From positions 1-6,096 of the forward strand of contig JAISCM010000225.1 of the NCBI GenBank assembly GCA_031265595.1: 6,096 nucleotides of DNA, in the 5' to 3' direction. Origin of the DNA: Tannerellaceae bacterium (GTDB lineage: Bacteria; Bacteroidota; Bacteroidia; Bacteroidales; Tannerellaceae). Position 1 is the stretch's first letter, and each line of letters starts with the position of its first letter. Shown here piece by piece: positions 1-6,096 of the stretch. A model generated the notes under the pieces. That model was given only the letters and a program-made list of their open reading frames with translations. It made no database searches and was not told the DNA's origin. A program made the translations under genes and the position numbers.

Positions 1-411
1 GAATTAGCAGGAGGGAACTGCTTTGCCGCCTATACGCCAGACGGGCAGCTCGCCGGCCTTGCCTTTACCCTGCCTCCGGCGGAAGGCCGTACTCCGGAGT
101 GTGTATTGATTAAGGAGATTCTTTTTGAAAATGAGAAAGTAAGGCAGCGTTTGCTTTTCGATATTACCAAACAGTATGACGTAGAGAAGGCGGTATGCCG
201 TACCCCTCCCTGCAACGGCGGCCAGATCACTTATCCGTTTGGTATGGCGCGGGTGATAGACAGGGAGCGCCTGATCCGGCTATGGGCGGAAACGCATCCC
301 GGAAGCCCTGTATCCCTGGGCGAGATGGAGCGGATGAACGTAGAAGCGCTTACCTCCCATTTGTTTGATTATCCGGATAAAGCAGCCTATATGAGTTTGA
401 TGCTGGACTAA
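1..411 (+). CDS. GNAT-like N-acetyltransferase, C-terminal part (5' end outside window)
   Basis: The frame is open from base 1 to a TAA at 409-411, giving the last 136 residues of a protein that starts before the window. An ATG at 106 exists, but coding clearly continues upstream of it (residues such as GQLAGLAFTLPP), so it is an internal Met. The start resembles a beta-strand region (FAAYTPDGQLAGLAF), followed by an acidic helix (LIKEILFENEKVRQRLL). Then come a FGMARVIDRERLIRLW stretch and a terminal YMSLMLD. From memory of the family, GMAR-(I/V)-I near a helix and a PYMSLMLN-like end are typical of Bacteroidales GNAT proteins whose C-terminal half is an SCP2-like, Eis-type domain. The acetyl-CoA site would lie in the missing N-terminal part, so catalysis cannot be checked and the substrate is unknown. 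It converges on the response regulator gene with a 4-base stop-to-stop overlap and no room for an intergenic terminator. The tail looks shorter than in the relatives I recall. The family call is moderately sure; the reading frame is very sure. Confidence 0.72.
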   Translation, partial: ELAGGNCFAAYTPDGQLAGLAFTLPPAEGRTPECVLIKEILFENEKVRQRLLFDITKQYDVEKAVCRTPPCNGGQITYPFGMARVIDRERLIRLWAETHPGSPVSLGEMERMNVEALTSHLFDYPDKAAYMSLMLD

Positions 412-1721
412 CTCAGGCCGTAGTGTTTCAGTTTATTATATAAGGTTTTCCGGTCTATACCCAGTATGCGGGCGGCCGTTGTCTTGTTGTTTCCCGATTC
501 GGTAAGGGCCTTTTGTATCAATTCTTTTTCGTGTGCTTCATTGCGTAGCGTGGCGCCTTCTGTAAAGACGGAGGGAGCGGGCATCATATCGCCGGGCAAG
601 TCTTTTAGCGTTATATACCGCTCTGTAGCCAATAGCGTAGCATACTTCACGGCATTTTTCATTTGCCTCACATTCCCCGGCCAGGGGTACGACTGGAAAA
701 AATCTATTGTTTCCCGGGTAAAGCCTGCAATGTCTTTCTGTAGAGACGTATTGGCCAGGCGTAGAAAATGATGGGCAAAGAGCATAATGTCTTCTTTCCG
801 TTCTTTTAAATCGGGGATACGAATGGCAAATTCGTTGATGCGGTGGTATAGGTCTTCCCTGAAGTCGCCGTTTTTAATGGCTGTTTGCAAGTTTTCGTTT
901 GTGGCGGATACTAAACGTATGTCTGTTTTTATTTCGTGGTTGCTGCCTATCGGTTTCACCTTATGTTCCTGCAAGGCCCGGAGTAGCTGCACCTGCACCT
1001 CATACGTTAGATTCCCTATTTCGTCGAGAAAGATAGTGCCTCCGTGCGCCGTCTGGAAAGCGCCTGTTTTATTATCAATCGCACCGGTAAAGGAACCTTT
1101 TATATGACCGAAAAATTCGGATACGGCAAGGTCTTTCGGGATGGCTCCACAGTCTACGGCTATAAAAGGAGCCTTTTTACGGCTGCTTAGTTCGTGTATG
1201 TAGCGGGCAACCAATTCTTTTCCCGTACCGCTTGAGCCGGTGATCAGCACAGACATATCCGTTGGCGCTACCAACCGGATGTATTCATACATCTGGCCGG
1301 CAACTGCGCTTTGCCCTTCGATGTGCCCTTCCGGGAAAGAAGCGGGCGAACGCTGCGCTTTGCTGGCAGCAAGAAATTCATTTATCTTGAGCAACAGCCC
1401 ATCCTGGTTTATGGGTTTGGATATATAGTCGGAGGCGCCTAACTTCATAGATTGTACGGCTGTCTGAATATCGGCATAGCCGGTCATCATAATCAATGGC
1501 AGAGAACGGCCTGTCTCTTTCAGCCATTTTAGTATATCGATGCCATCACCGTCGGGTAGTCTGAAATCGGATAAAAGTAAATCATAGCTCCCCTCTTCTA
1601 TTTCTTGTTTTGCGCAGGAGACAGAGCTTACTGCTTTTACCACAAAATTCTTCTTTTTTAACCAGGTAGAAAGCATCAGCGAAAATGTAGTATCATCTTC
1701 AATAATAAGAATACATGGCAT
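408..1721 (-). CDS. NtrC-family sigma-54-dependent response regulator (REC-AAA+-Fis HTH)
   Basis: This complete 437-residue cytoplasmic transcription activator has the usual length for the family. Receiver domain, about residues 1-118: acidic pair D9/D10, phospho-acceptor D52 in LLLSDFRLPDGDG, T80 and K102, all intact. AAA+ domain, about 135-360: Walker A GSSGTGKE (162-169), sigma-54 contact loop GSFTGA (209-214, usually GAFTGA), Walker B GGTIFLDE (227-234), arginine-finger region FREDLYHR (287-294), sensor II WPGNVR (347-352). The C-terminus (about 401-437) is a Fis-type helix-turn-helix (KTTAARILGIDRKTLYNKL). Phosphorylation should drive oligomerisation and ATP-dependent opening of sigma-54 promoters. 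The start is well fixed: ATG at 1721, an in-frame TGA only 18 bases upstream, and AAAAGAG (1733-1727) five bases before it. No histidine kinase gene is adjacent, so its partner and targets are unknown. It is divergent from the HTCS gene and overlaps the 3' end of the acetyltransferase-like gene by 4 bases. Confidence 0.96.
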   Translation of the reverse strand: MPCILIIEDDTTFSLMLSTWLKKKNFVVKAVSSVSCAKQEIEEGSYDLLLSDFRLPDGDGIDILKWLKETGRSLPLIMMTGYADIQTAVQSMKLGASDYISKPINQDGLLLKINEFLAASKAQRSPASFPEGHIEGQSAVAGQMYEYIRLVAPTDMSVLITGSSGTGKELVARYIHELSSRKKAPFIAVDCGAIPKDLAVSEFFGHIKGSFTGAIDNKTGAFQTAHGGTIFLDEIGNLTYEVQVQLLRALQEHKVKPIGSNHEIKTDIRLVSATNENLQTAIKNGDFREDLYHRINEFAIRIPDLKERKEDIMLFAHHFLRLANTSLQKDIAGFTRETIDFFQSYPWPGNVRQMKNAVKYATLLATERYITLKDLPGDMMPAPSVFTEGATLRNEAHEKELIQKALTESGNNKTTAARILGIDRKTLYNKLKHYGLS

Positions 1722-1726
1722 AACTA

Positions 1727-1733
1727 CTCTTTT
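1727..1733 (-). promoter_or_regulatory. Ribosome binding site of the response regulator gene
   Basis: On the minus strand AAAAGAG is followed by five bases and then the ATG at 1721. It is a purine-rich, modest Shine-Dalgarno-like match in an A-rich context, as is common in Bacteroidota. Together with the in-frame TGA just upstream it supports the chosen start. Confidence 0.5.
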
Positions 1734-1750
1734 ATATCATAAAGATTATA

Positions 1751-1781
1751 CAAAAGTATTAAATATCCCCAAAAAAACAAC
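1751..1781 (-). promoter_or_regulatory. Bacteroidales-type promoter for the response regulator gene
   Basis: On the minus strand TACTTTTG (1758-1751) matches the Bacteroidales -7 consensus TAnnTTTG at every defined base. GTTG (1781-1778), 19 bases upstream, matches the -33 element TTTG in three of four positions. Transcription would begin near 1745, giving a leader of roughly 25 bases with the AAAAGAG ribosome site inside it. The -33 element overlaps the last bases of the terminator-like hairpin, so the regulator gene can be transcribed independently of anything stopped there. Confidence 0.6.
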
Positions 1782-1819
1782 CTGAAACTATACAAATAGA
1801 CTTTGCGATAGTTTCAGGT
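1771..1819 (-). terminator. Rho-independent terminator-like hairpin reading toward the response regulator gene
   Basis: A perfect 12-base inverted repeat, ACCTGAAACTAT / ATAGTTTCAGGT, occupies 1819-1808 and 1791-1780 on the minus strand. Its 16-base spacer folds further: CAAA pairs with TTTG and there is one G-U pair next to a single bulged C. This gives about 17 base pairs closed by a five-base loop (GTCTA). The 3' arm is followed at once by TGTTTTTTT (1779-1771), the mark of an intrinsic terminator. On the plus strand the hairpin is preceded by A's and followed by GTTACACTA, so it has direction: it acts on leftward transcripts. No gene is seen ending here. It may end a small RNA or antisense transcript, or work as an attenuator. 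A protein-binding operator is also possible, since the repeat sits about 35-74 bases upstream of the predicted start site. Confidence 0.62.
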
Positions 1820-1877
1820 GTTACACTACTACTTTCTTTATGATAGCAGCTATTGTAGTGGGTTAGTTAAAAGTATC
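1771..1877 (-). ncRNA. Candidate small RNA or leader RNA ending at the hairpin (speculative)
   Basis: If the hairpin at 1771-1819 is a real terminator, something must be transcribed leftward into it. The minus strand has GATATTTG (1891-1884), one base away from the -7 consensus TAnnTTTG, but no convincing -33 element; a start near 1877 would give a transcript of about 107 bases. Within it CACTAC (1860-1855) can pair with GTAGTG (1829-1824), enclosing the small palindrome ATAGCTGCTAT (1853-1843), ahead of the terminator stem. No known RNA family is recognised and the 5' end is a guess. The transcript could equally start further right, inside the HTCS gene. Confidence 0.22.
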
Positions 1878-1937
1878 TCGCTGCAAATATCGATAATAAA
1901 TGTATATAAACACTATCAATTATGTACACAATCCTTA

Positions 1938-1948
1938 CAACAATGTTG
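1938..1948. promoter_or_regulatory. Short palindrome, possible operator at HTCS promoter
   Basis: CAACA-A-TGTTG is a perfect 5+1+5 palindrome that overlaps the candidate -33 element of the HTCS gene. Its layout (odd centre, five-base arms) is the same as ATAGC-A-GCTAT at 1843-1853, though the arm sequences differ. Palindromes this short arise by chance, so this is only a candidate site. Confidence 0.18.
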
Positions 1949-1976
1949 CATATTCTACAAAATAGTCATACATTTA
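1945..1976 (+). promoter_or_regulatory. Weak candidate promoter for the HTCS gene
   Basis: TACATTTA (1969-1976) differs from TAnnTTTG only in the last base, and GTTG (1945-1948) lies 20 bases upstream as a -33-like element. It is the best Bacteroidales-type match I find on the plus strand before the HTCS start. Transcription would begin near 1982, leaving a leader of only about 15 bases, mostly A's. The -33 element is the right half of the palindrome CAACA-A-TGTTG (1938-1948), so a bound regulator there could block it. The match is imperfect and may be chance in AT-rich DNA. Confidence 0.3.
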
Positions 1977-1996
1977 CACTGTGAAAAAAAAATTAT

Positions 1997-4900
1997 ATGA
2001 AAAAAAACCTGCTTGTTGCCTTTGTTTTCTTATTGACTGCCTTGCATAATCCGCTGTTTGCCTATCCCGATGGGCAAAATCTAATAACCTATCTTTTTAC
2101 TACCGAACACGGCCTGTCGAGTACAAAAATAACTACCATCTTACAGGATAATACGAATTTTCTGTGGATTGGCACCGAAGATGGCCTCAACCGGTTTAAC
2201 GGATATGATTTCACCATCTACAAAACCCAGCCGAATGACTCGCTATCTCTGATAAGCAACCATATTACTGCGTTGTTTCAGGATTCGGACAATCGTTTGT
2301 GGGTGGCTACCATTGCCGGGCTTGAGTATTACGACCTGGCTTGCGACGGCTTTATAAACGTTTCGCTAAACCTGCCCGACGAAGTGGTAAAAAACAATCA
2401 ATGTACCGATATAATAGAAGATAGCCGCGGGAAGCTATGGTTTGCCGTTTCCGGATACGGGGTAGTTTGTTATTCGCCCGATACAGAGGATAGCTTTCTG
2501 CTTACTCCTTCAGAGGCGTCTGCTGCTCCCTCCCTGTGTAGCTTGTATATTGAATCGGTAGAAGAAGATAAGGAGGGCAATCTATGGTTTGGCTCGCAGG
2601 ATAATGGCATATCGGTTTATAACCCCACTACGCAAACCTTTCGTAATTATAATATGGCCAACCGCGCCTTGCAGAGCAATGCTGTTTTCGATTTATGCCT
2701 TCGCTCGAATGGAGATATGCTGATCTCTACCTTACAGCGGGGCCTTTCTATATACGACTCGCGGAAAAAGCATTTTGTTTCTTACCCGGAGGTGTTCGCC
2801 AAACATACGATCCGTTCCGTCTTCTGCGCAAATGAAGATCTGAATGGAGATATACTTGTAGGGACAGAAGGGAAAGGCGTCTTTATTTTCGACCCACAGA
2901 AAAGAGAACTGAAGCAACACCCCGTATTTAAAGAACAGGTAGATGAAATAGGCGATTCCAAAGTACATAGTATAACGAAGAGCAACTATAACTACATCTG
3001 GATGTCGTTGAGCTATAAGGGCGTTTTTGTAATGGGATATGAAGATACAGGCTTTAAATCGCTAAGGAAAATAAACAACGAACCCAATTCGTTAAACTAT
3101 GGACAGGTAACAGGCATAGCAACCGACAAAGAAAAGAACATCTGGATAGCTACCGATGGCGGCGGCCTGAACCACTATAACCCCCAAACCAAACAATATA
3201 CGCATTATACCTACGACCCGAATGATCCGCGATCGATTTCGGACAATGCCGTAGTGAGCGTATTCTGCGACAGCAAAAACAACGTATGGGCCGGCACTTA
3301 TATCGGCGGGCTATGCCTATTCAATAGAGACGACGGCACGTTTACACATTTCAGGGCAGACAAGGGGAATGTAAATGCCTTGCAGTCTGATTTCATTAAG
3401 AATATCCAGGAAGATAAGCATGGAAACCTCTGGCTTGGCACCAACGGAGGAGGACTGACCCGCTTCGACCCTGAAAACAAACTTTTCCGAACGTTTCGCA
3501 GCGCCGACAACAGGGGCTTGGTGAGCGACCATATTATTATCCTTTTCATTGATAGTAAAAACCGTTTGTGGATCGGCACCTACTTCGGGCTTAGCTGTAT
3601 GGACATCGATATTGGATCGTTTACCTTTTTCGACCGGAGTAATGGGCTTAGCAGCCTGTCGGTCTTTTCAGTTGCCGAAGATGCCGGCGGTACGATCTGG
3701 GTAGGTACGGCCGATGGACTAAACAAGTATAATCCCGAAGATAATACCTTTACAAAAGTATATCCGGCACACCGGGAGTATTATAGTCCGGTGGTCAATG
3801 GCATACTTACGCATAATAGCAAAGAGCAGTTATGGCTGAGCACCAATCATGGCATCGTAAGGTACTCGCCGGAGACGGGCCAACTGAAACGTTATTTCTT
3901 CAATAGCGGGCTGCAAAGCAATGAGTTTCTATTAGGTTCCTACTATAAAAGCCCGGATGGCGAGCTGTTCTTTGGCGGAGTGAATGGGCTGAATGCCTTC
4001 TATCCGGATGATATTTATGAAATTCCCGCTACCCCTACGGTACATATCACCGGGTTGAAGATATTTAATGAGCCGGTATCGATCAACCAGGAAATAGACG
4101 GACAGGTGGTACTTACCCAAAATATAGAAATAACAAAGAAGATCAGATTAAAACAAAGTAATAAGAATATTACGCTCGACTTTGTAGCCATGGGTATATT
4201 AGATTCGTATATGACGATCTATTCGTGCAAACTGGAAGGCTTCGATAAAGGCTGGACCAACTATAACTATACACACCGGAGCGTGACCTATACGAACCTG
4301 AACCCGGGAACCTATACCTTCCGTATAAAAGCCAGCAGCAATCCAGACGTATGGGAGGATGAAGAAACCTCGCTGATCATTGAAATCGTACCGGCTGTAT
4401 GGAATACCTGGTGGGCCAGGTTGGGCTATGTTATCTTATCATTGGCTCTTTTGTTTGTAATAGCCCGGTTTGTGTATGGACGGTTTAAAGTGAAAAACCA
4501 ATTACGCATCGAGCGTATGAGGGTGAAGCAGCAGGAAGAACTCAGCGTGGCAAAGGCTAACTTTTTTACGAACATCAGCCATGAGTTCCGTACGCCGATT
4601 ACTTTAATTATCGGGCCACTGAAACGGTTGTTGCGCGATGAAGAAAATGAAGAGAAACGAAAAACAGCTTTCCTGATCCTTCGGAACATGGAGCGTCTTC
4701 AGCGACTGATCAATCAGATACTTGATATAAATAAGATCGAAGACGGCAGGATGAGCCTGCATGTAGAGCCCGTAGAGCTTGTTTCATTCATTACGGCTGT
4801 GATGAGCCCTTATACGGAACTGGTAAGACAAAAGCATATAGCCTTGAGCTACACCTGGGAGCCCAATGAGATCACCGTTTGGTATGATTGTGATTTGCTT

Positions 4901-6096
4901 GAGAAGTGCCTGAATAACCTACTGTATAACGCCTATAAATTTACGCCCGAAAATGGTAAAATACAGATAGACGTCCGCCTGACTGACAAAGGCGATGCCC
5001 TGTTGTCGGTTAAAGATACAGGCATCGGGATGGATGAAGAGACCAAAGCGCGCGTATTCGACCGCTTTTTCCAGGGAAAGACCCATCAGAACATGGGTAC
5101 GGGCATCGGCTTGCACCTGACAAAGACGATCGTAGAACGGCATAAAGGGCAAATTTTAGTAGAGAGCGAACCCAATGCCGGCAGCACATTCAGTATACTG
5201 ATCGTATCGGGCAACAGCCATTTCCTGCCGGAAGAGAGAATAAAAAACAGCGAATTGCTGGAAGAAAGAAAAGATACCGCCAAAGAACCGGCATCGGGGA
5301 AAGATAACAGAGACGACCTCAATCGCCCACTCGTCTTGCTGGTAGAAGATGATGCGGATATGCGCACGTATATCCGGCAGGAATTAGAGAATCAATATCA
5401 TATAGAAGAGGCCCCGGATGGCGGAAAAGGACTGGAAAAAGCCCGGAAAATGCTACCCGACCTGATCATTACCGATGTAATGATGCCCGAAATAAACGGT
5501 TTTGAGCTTTGCCATATACTAAAGACAGAGCCTGCTACCAGCCATATCCCGGTTATCATCCTTACGGCGCAAAGCAGTATGGAGCATCGCCTGGAAGGAC
5601 TGGAGACGGGCGCCGACAGCTACATCTCCAAGCCTTTCCATACCCGGCATCTAAAAATACGTATTGAAAAGCTGATAGAGCTTCGCAATAAGATGAAAGA
5701 ACACTTTAGCAAATCCATCAATATGGATGCCCGGGAGATAACGCTTACCAGCGTAGACGAACGCCTGCTACAGAATGCCATAGACTATGTGCGCAACAAT
5801 ATGGAGAATACCGGGCTAAGCGTAGAAGATATGAGTAAGAAATTAGGTCTGAGCCGTACGCATTTACACCGCAAACTAAAAGCGCTGACCGGGAAGACGC
5901 CCGTAGATTTTATTAAGATGATCCGGATGAAACAGGCAGCCTATTTGCTTGGCACCGGCAAATTAAGCGTTTCGGAAATAGGGTATAAGGTAGGATACAG
6001 CACGCCTTCTTACTTCAGCAGCAGCTTTAACGCCTATTTTGGCATGTCGCCCTCTGCTTATATGGATGGCAAGATAAGCGAAAAGAAAAAGGAAGA
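1997..6096 (+). CDS. Hybrid two-component system sensor kinase/response regulator (HTCS), 3' end outside window
   Basis: One open frame of 1366 codons without a stop runs to the right edge. The start is ATG 1997, with an in-frame TGA at 1982-1984. Residues 1-22 are a signal peptide (cleavage likely after PLFA). Fourteen propeller repeats follow, with motifs of the LWIGT..GL type at about 56, 101, 147, 196, 241, 286, 334, 382, 430, 478, 524, 567, 612 and 657, which fits two seven-bladed propellers. A Y_Y_Y domain (about 717-797, LEGFDKGW) precedes a membrane segment (about 805-826) and a coiled-coil linker. HisKA has H862 in FFTNISHEFRTP. HATPase_c has NNLLYNAYKFTP, DTGIGM (1007-1012) and GTGIGL (1034-1039). 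The receiver (about 1112-1228) has D1118/D1119, D1160, T1190 and K1212. An AraC-type HTH spans about 1255-1357. All catalytic residues are present. Family members sense glycan fragments in the periplasm and switch on a utilisation locus, usually nearby. The ligand and target are not shown here. The charged tail after the HTH suggests few codons are missing. Confidence 0.97.
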   Translation, partial: MKKNLLVAFVFLLTALHNPLFAYPDGQNLITYLFTTEHGLSSTKITTILQDNTNFLWIGTEDGLNRFNGYDFTIYKTQPNDSLSLISNHITALFQDSDNRLWVATIAGLEYYDLACDGFINVSLNLPDEVVKNNQCTDIIEDSRGKLWFAVSGYGVVCYSPDTEDSFLLTPSEASAAPSLCSLYIESVEEDKEGNLWFGSQDNGISVYNPTTQTFRNYNMANRALQSNAVFDLCLRSNGDMLISTLQRGLSIYDSRKKHFVSYPEVFAKHTIRSVFCANEDLNGDILVGTEGKGVFIFDPQKRELKQHPVFKEQVDEIGDSKVHSITKSNYNYIWMSLSYKGVFVMGYEDTGFKSLRKINNEPNSLNYGQVTGIATDKEKNIWIATDGGGLNHYNPQTKQYTHYTYDPNDPRSISDNAVVSVFCDSKNNVWAGTYIGGLCLFNRDDGTFTHFRADKGNVNALQSDFIKNIQEDKHGNLWLGTNGGGLTRFDPENKLFRTFRSADNRGLVSDHIIILFIDSKNRLWIGTYFGLSCMDIDIGSFTFFDRSNGLSSLSVFSVAEDAGGTIWVGTADGLNKYNPEDNTFTKVYPAHREYYSPVVNGILTHNSKEQLWLSTNHGIVRYSPETGQLKRYFFNSGLQSNEFLLGSYYKSPDGELFFGGVNGLNAFYPDDIYEIPATPTVHITGLKIFNEPVSINQEIDGQVVLTQNIEITKKIRLKQSNKNITLDFVAMGILDSYMTIYSCKLEGFDKGWTNYNYTHRSVTYTNLNPGTYTFRIKASSNPDVWEDEETSLIIEIVPAVWNTWWARLGYVILSLALLFVIARFVYGRFKVKNQLRIERMRVKQQEELSVAKANFFTNISHEFRTPITLIIGPLKRLLRDEENEEKRKTAFLILRNMERLQRLINQILDINKIEDGRMSLHVEPVELVSFITAVMSPYTELVRQKHIALSYTWEPNEITVWYDCDLLEKCLNNLLYNAYKFTPENGKIQIDVRLTDKGDALLSVKDTGIGMDEETKARVFDRFFQGKTHQNMGTGIGLHLTKTIVERHKGQILVESEPNAGSTFSILIVSGNSHFLPEERIKNSELLEERKDTAKEPASGKDNRDDLNRPLVLLVEDDADMRTYIRQELENQYHIEEAPDGGKGLEKARKMLPDLIITDVMMPEINGFELCHILKTEPATSHIPVIILTAQSSMEHRLEGLETGADSYISKPFHTRHLKIRIEKLIELRNKMKEHFSKSINMDAREITLTSVDERLLQNAIDYVRNNMENTGLSVEDMSKKLGLSRTHLHRKLKALTGKTPVDFIKMIRMKQAAYLLGTGKLSVSEIGYKVGYSTPSYFSSSFNAYFGMSPSAYMDGKISEKKKE

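Larger units (their letters stand above)
1722..1996. other. Divergent intergenic region between two regulator genes
   Basis: These 275 AT-rich bases separate the outward-facing response regulator (minus) and HTCS (plus) genes. They hold a likely promoter and ribosome site for the minus gene, a terminator-like hairpin on the minus strand, a weak candidate promoter for the plus gene, and two short palindromes: ATAGC-A-GCTAT (1843-1853) and CAACA-A-TGTTG (1938-1948). I see no convincing protein-coding gene, no tRNA-like fold and no sigma-54 (-24/-12) promoter. One open frame at 1818-2000 (+) is judged non-coding. Confidence 0.8.

Noticed and set aside
72..90. GC-rich imperfect inverted repeat (CCTCCGGCGGAAGG) as a terminator
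   Set aside because: The stem is short and mismatched, no T-run follows on either strand, and it lies inside a coding frame.
466..1428. Several plus-strand open frames opposite the response regulator gene
   Set aside because: They lie antisense to a clear, complete NtrC-family protein, have no recognisable domains and are shadows of its codon use.
1780..1819. Reading the 12-base inverted repeat purely as a protein operator
   Set aside because: The half-site centres are 28 bases apart, not a whole number of helical turns, and the adjoining T-run plus pairing inside the spacer fit an RNA terminator better. It is kept only as an alternative.
1981..1983. GTG at 1981 as an earlier HTCS start
   Set aside because: It is in a different frame from the HTCS, and the HTCS frame has a TGA at 1982-1984, so ATG 1997 is the only reasonable start. 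It also gives a normal signal peptide.
1818..2000. Plus-strand 60-codon open frame (GTG start) overlapping the HTCS start as ATGA
   Set aside because: The ATGA overlap looks like translational coupling, but the peptide is a Cys/Tyr/Ile-rich mix typical of translated AT-rich spacer. The start is GTG with no ribosome site, and the frame runs through both palindromes and the promoter candidate.
2167..2185. Sigma-54-like TGGCAC motifs here and elsewhere in the HTCS gene (for example near 3434 and 5950)
   Set aside because: They come from codons such as those for WIGT and LGT, most of them in the propeller repeats. None has a TTGC element at the required spacing, so they are coding by-products.
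2732..5367. Several minus-strand open frames opposite the HTCS gene
   Set aside because: All are short, Ser/Phe-rich or otherwise unstructured translations antisense to an unbroken and fully recognisable HTCS frame.

Overview
This window looks like chromosomal DNA of a Bacteroidota member, most likely order Bacteroidales. Three things point there: a very large hybrid two-component system (HTCS) protein of the kind that controls glycan-utilisation loci in that group; A-rich translation starts without strong Shine-Dalgarno sites; and a TAnnTTTG-type (Bacteroidales -7) promoter element. The genus cannot be fixed from the sequence alone.

Layout. Bases 1-411 (+) are the 3' end of a gene that begins before the window; it resembles the C-terminal part of a GNAT-type acetyltransferase family. 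It converges on, and overlaps by 4 bases, a complete minus-strand gene (408-1721) for an NtrC-family, sigma-54-activating response regulator (REC, AAA+, Fis-type HTH). A 275-base AT-rich intergenic region (1722-1996) separates this regulator from the divergent gene starting at 1997 (+). That gene encodes an HTCS of at least 1366 residues and runs off the right edge. I translated it codon by codon and found no stop or frameshift. Its domains are a signal peptide, fourteen two-component-regulator propeller repeats, a Y_Y_Y domain, one membrane segment, HisKA, HATPase_c, a receiver and an AraC-type DNA-binding domain.

How the parts work together. The HTCS carries sensor, kinase, receiver and DNA-binding output in one chain, so it should act alone, probably on genes outside this window. 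The NtrC-type regulator needs a phosphodonor, and no separate histidine kinase is visible here, so in this window it is an orphan. Both regulators are read outward from the same intergenic region.

The least explained element is in that intergenic region. A near-continuous 17-bp hairpin followed by TGTTTTTTT on the minus strand (1771-1819) has the form of a rho-independent terminator. It lies upstream of the response regulator gene, where no gene is seen to end. It could end a small RNA made from the intergenic region, end antisense transcription from the HTCS gene, or be an attenuator in a long leader. A separate good promoter for the response regulator begins right at the base of the hairpin.
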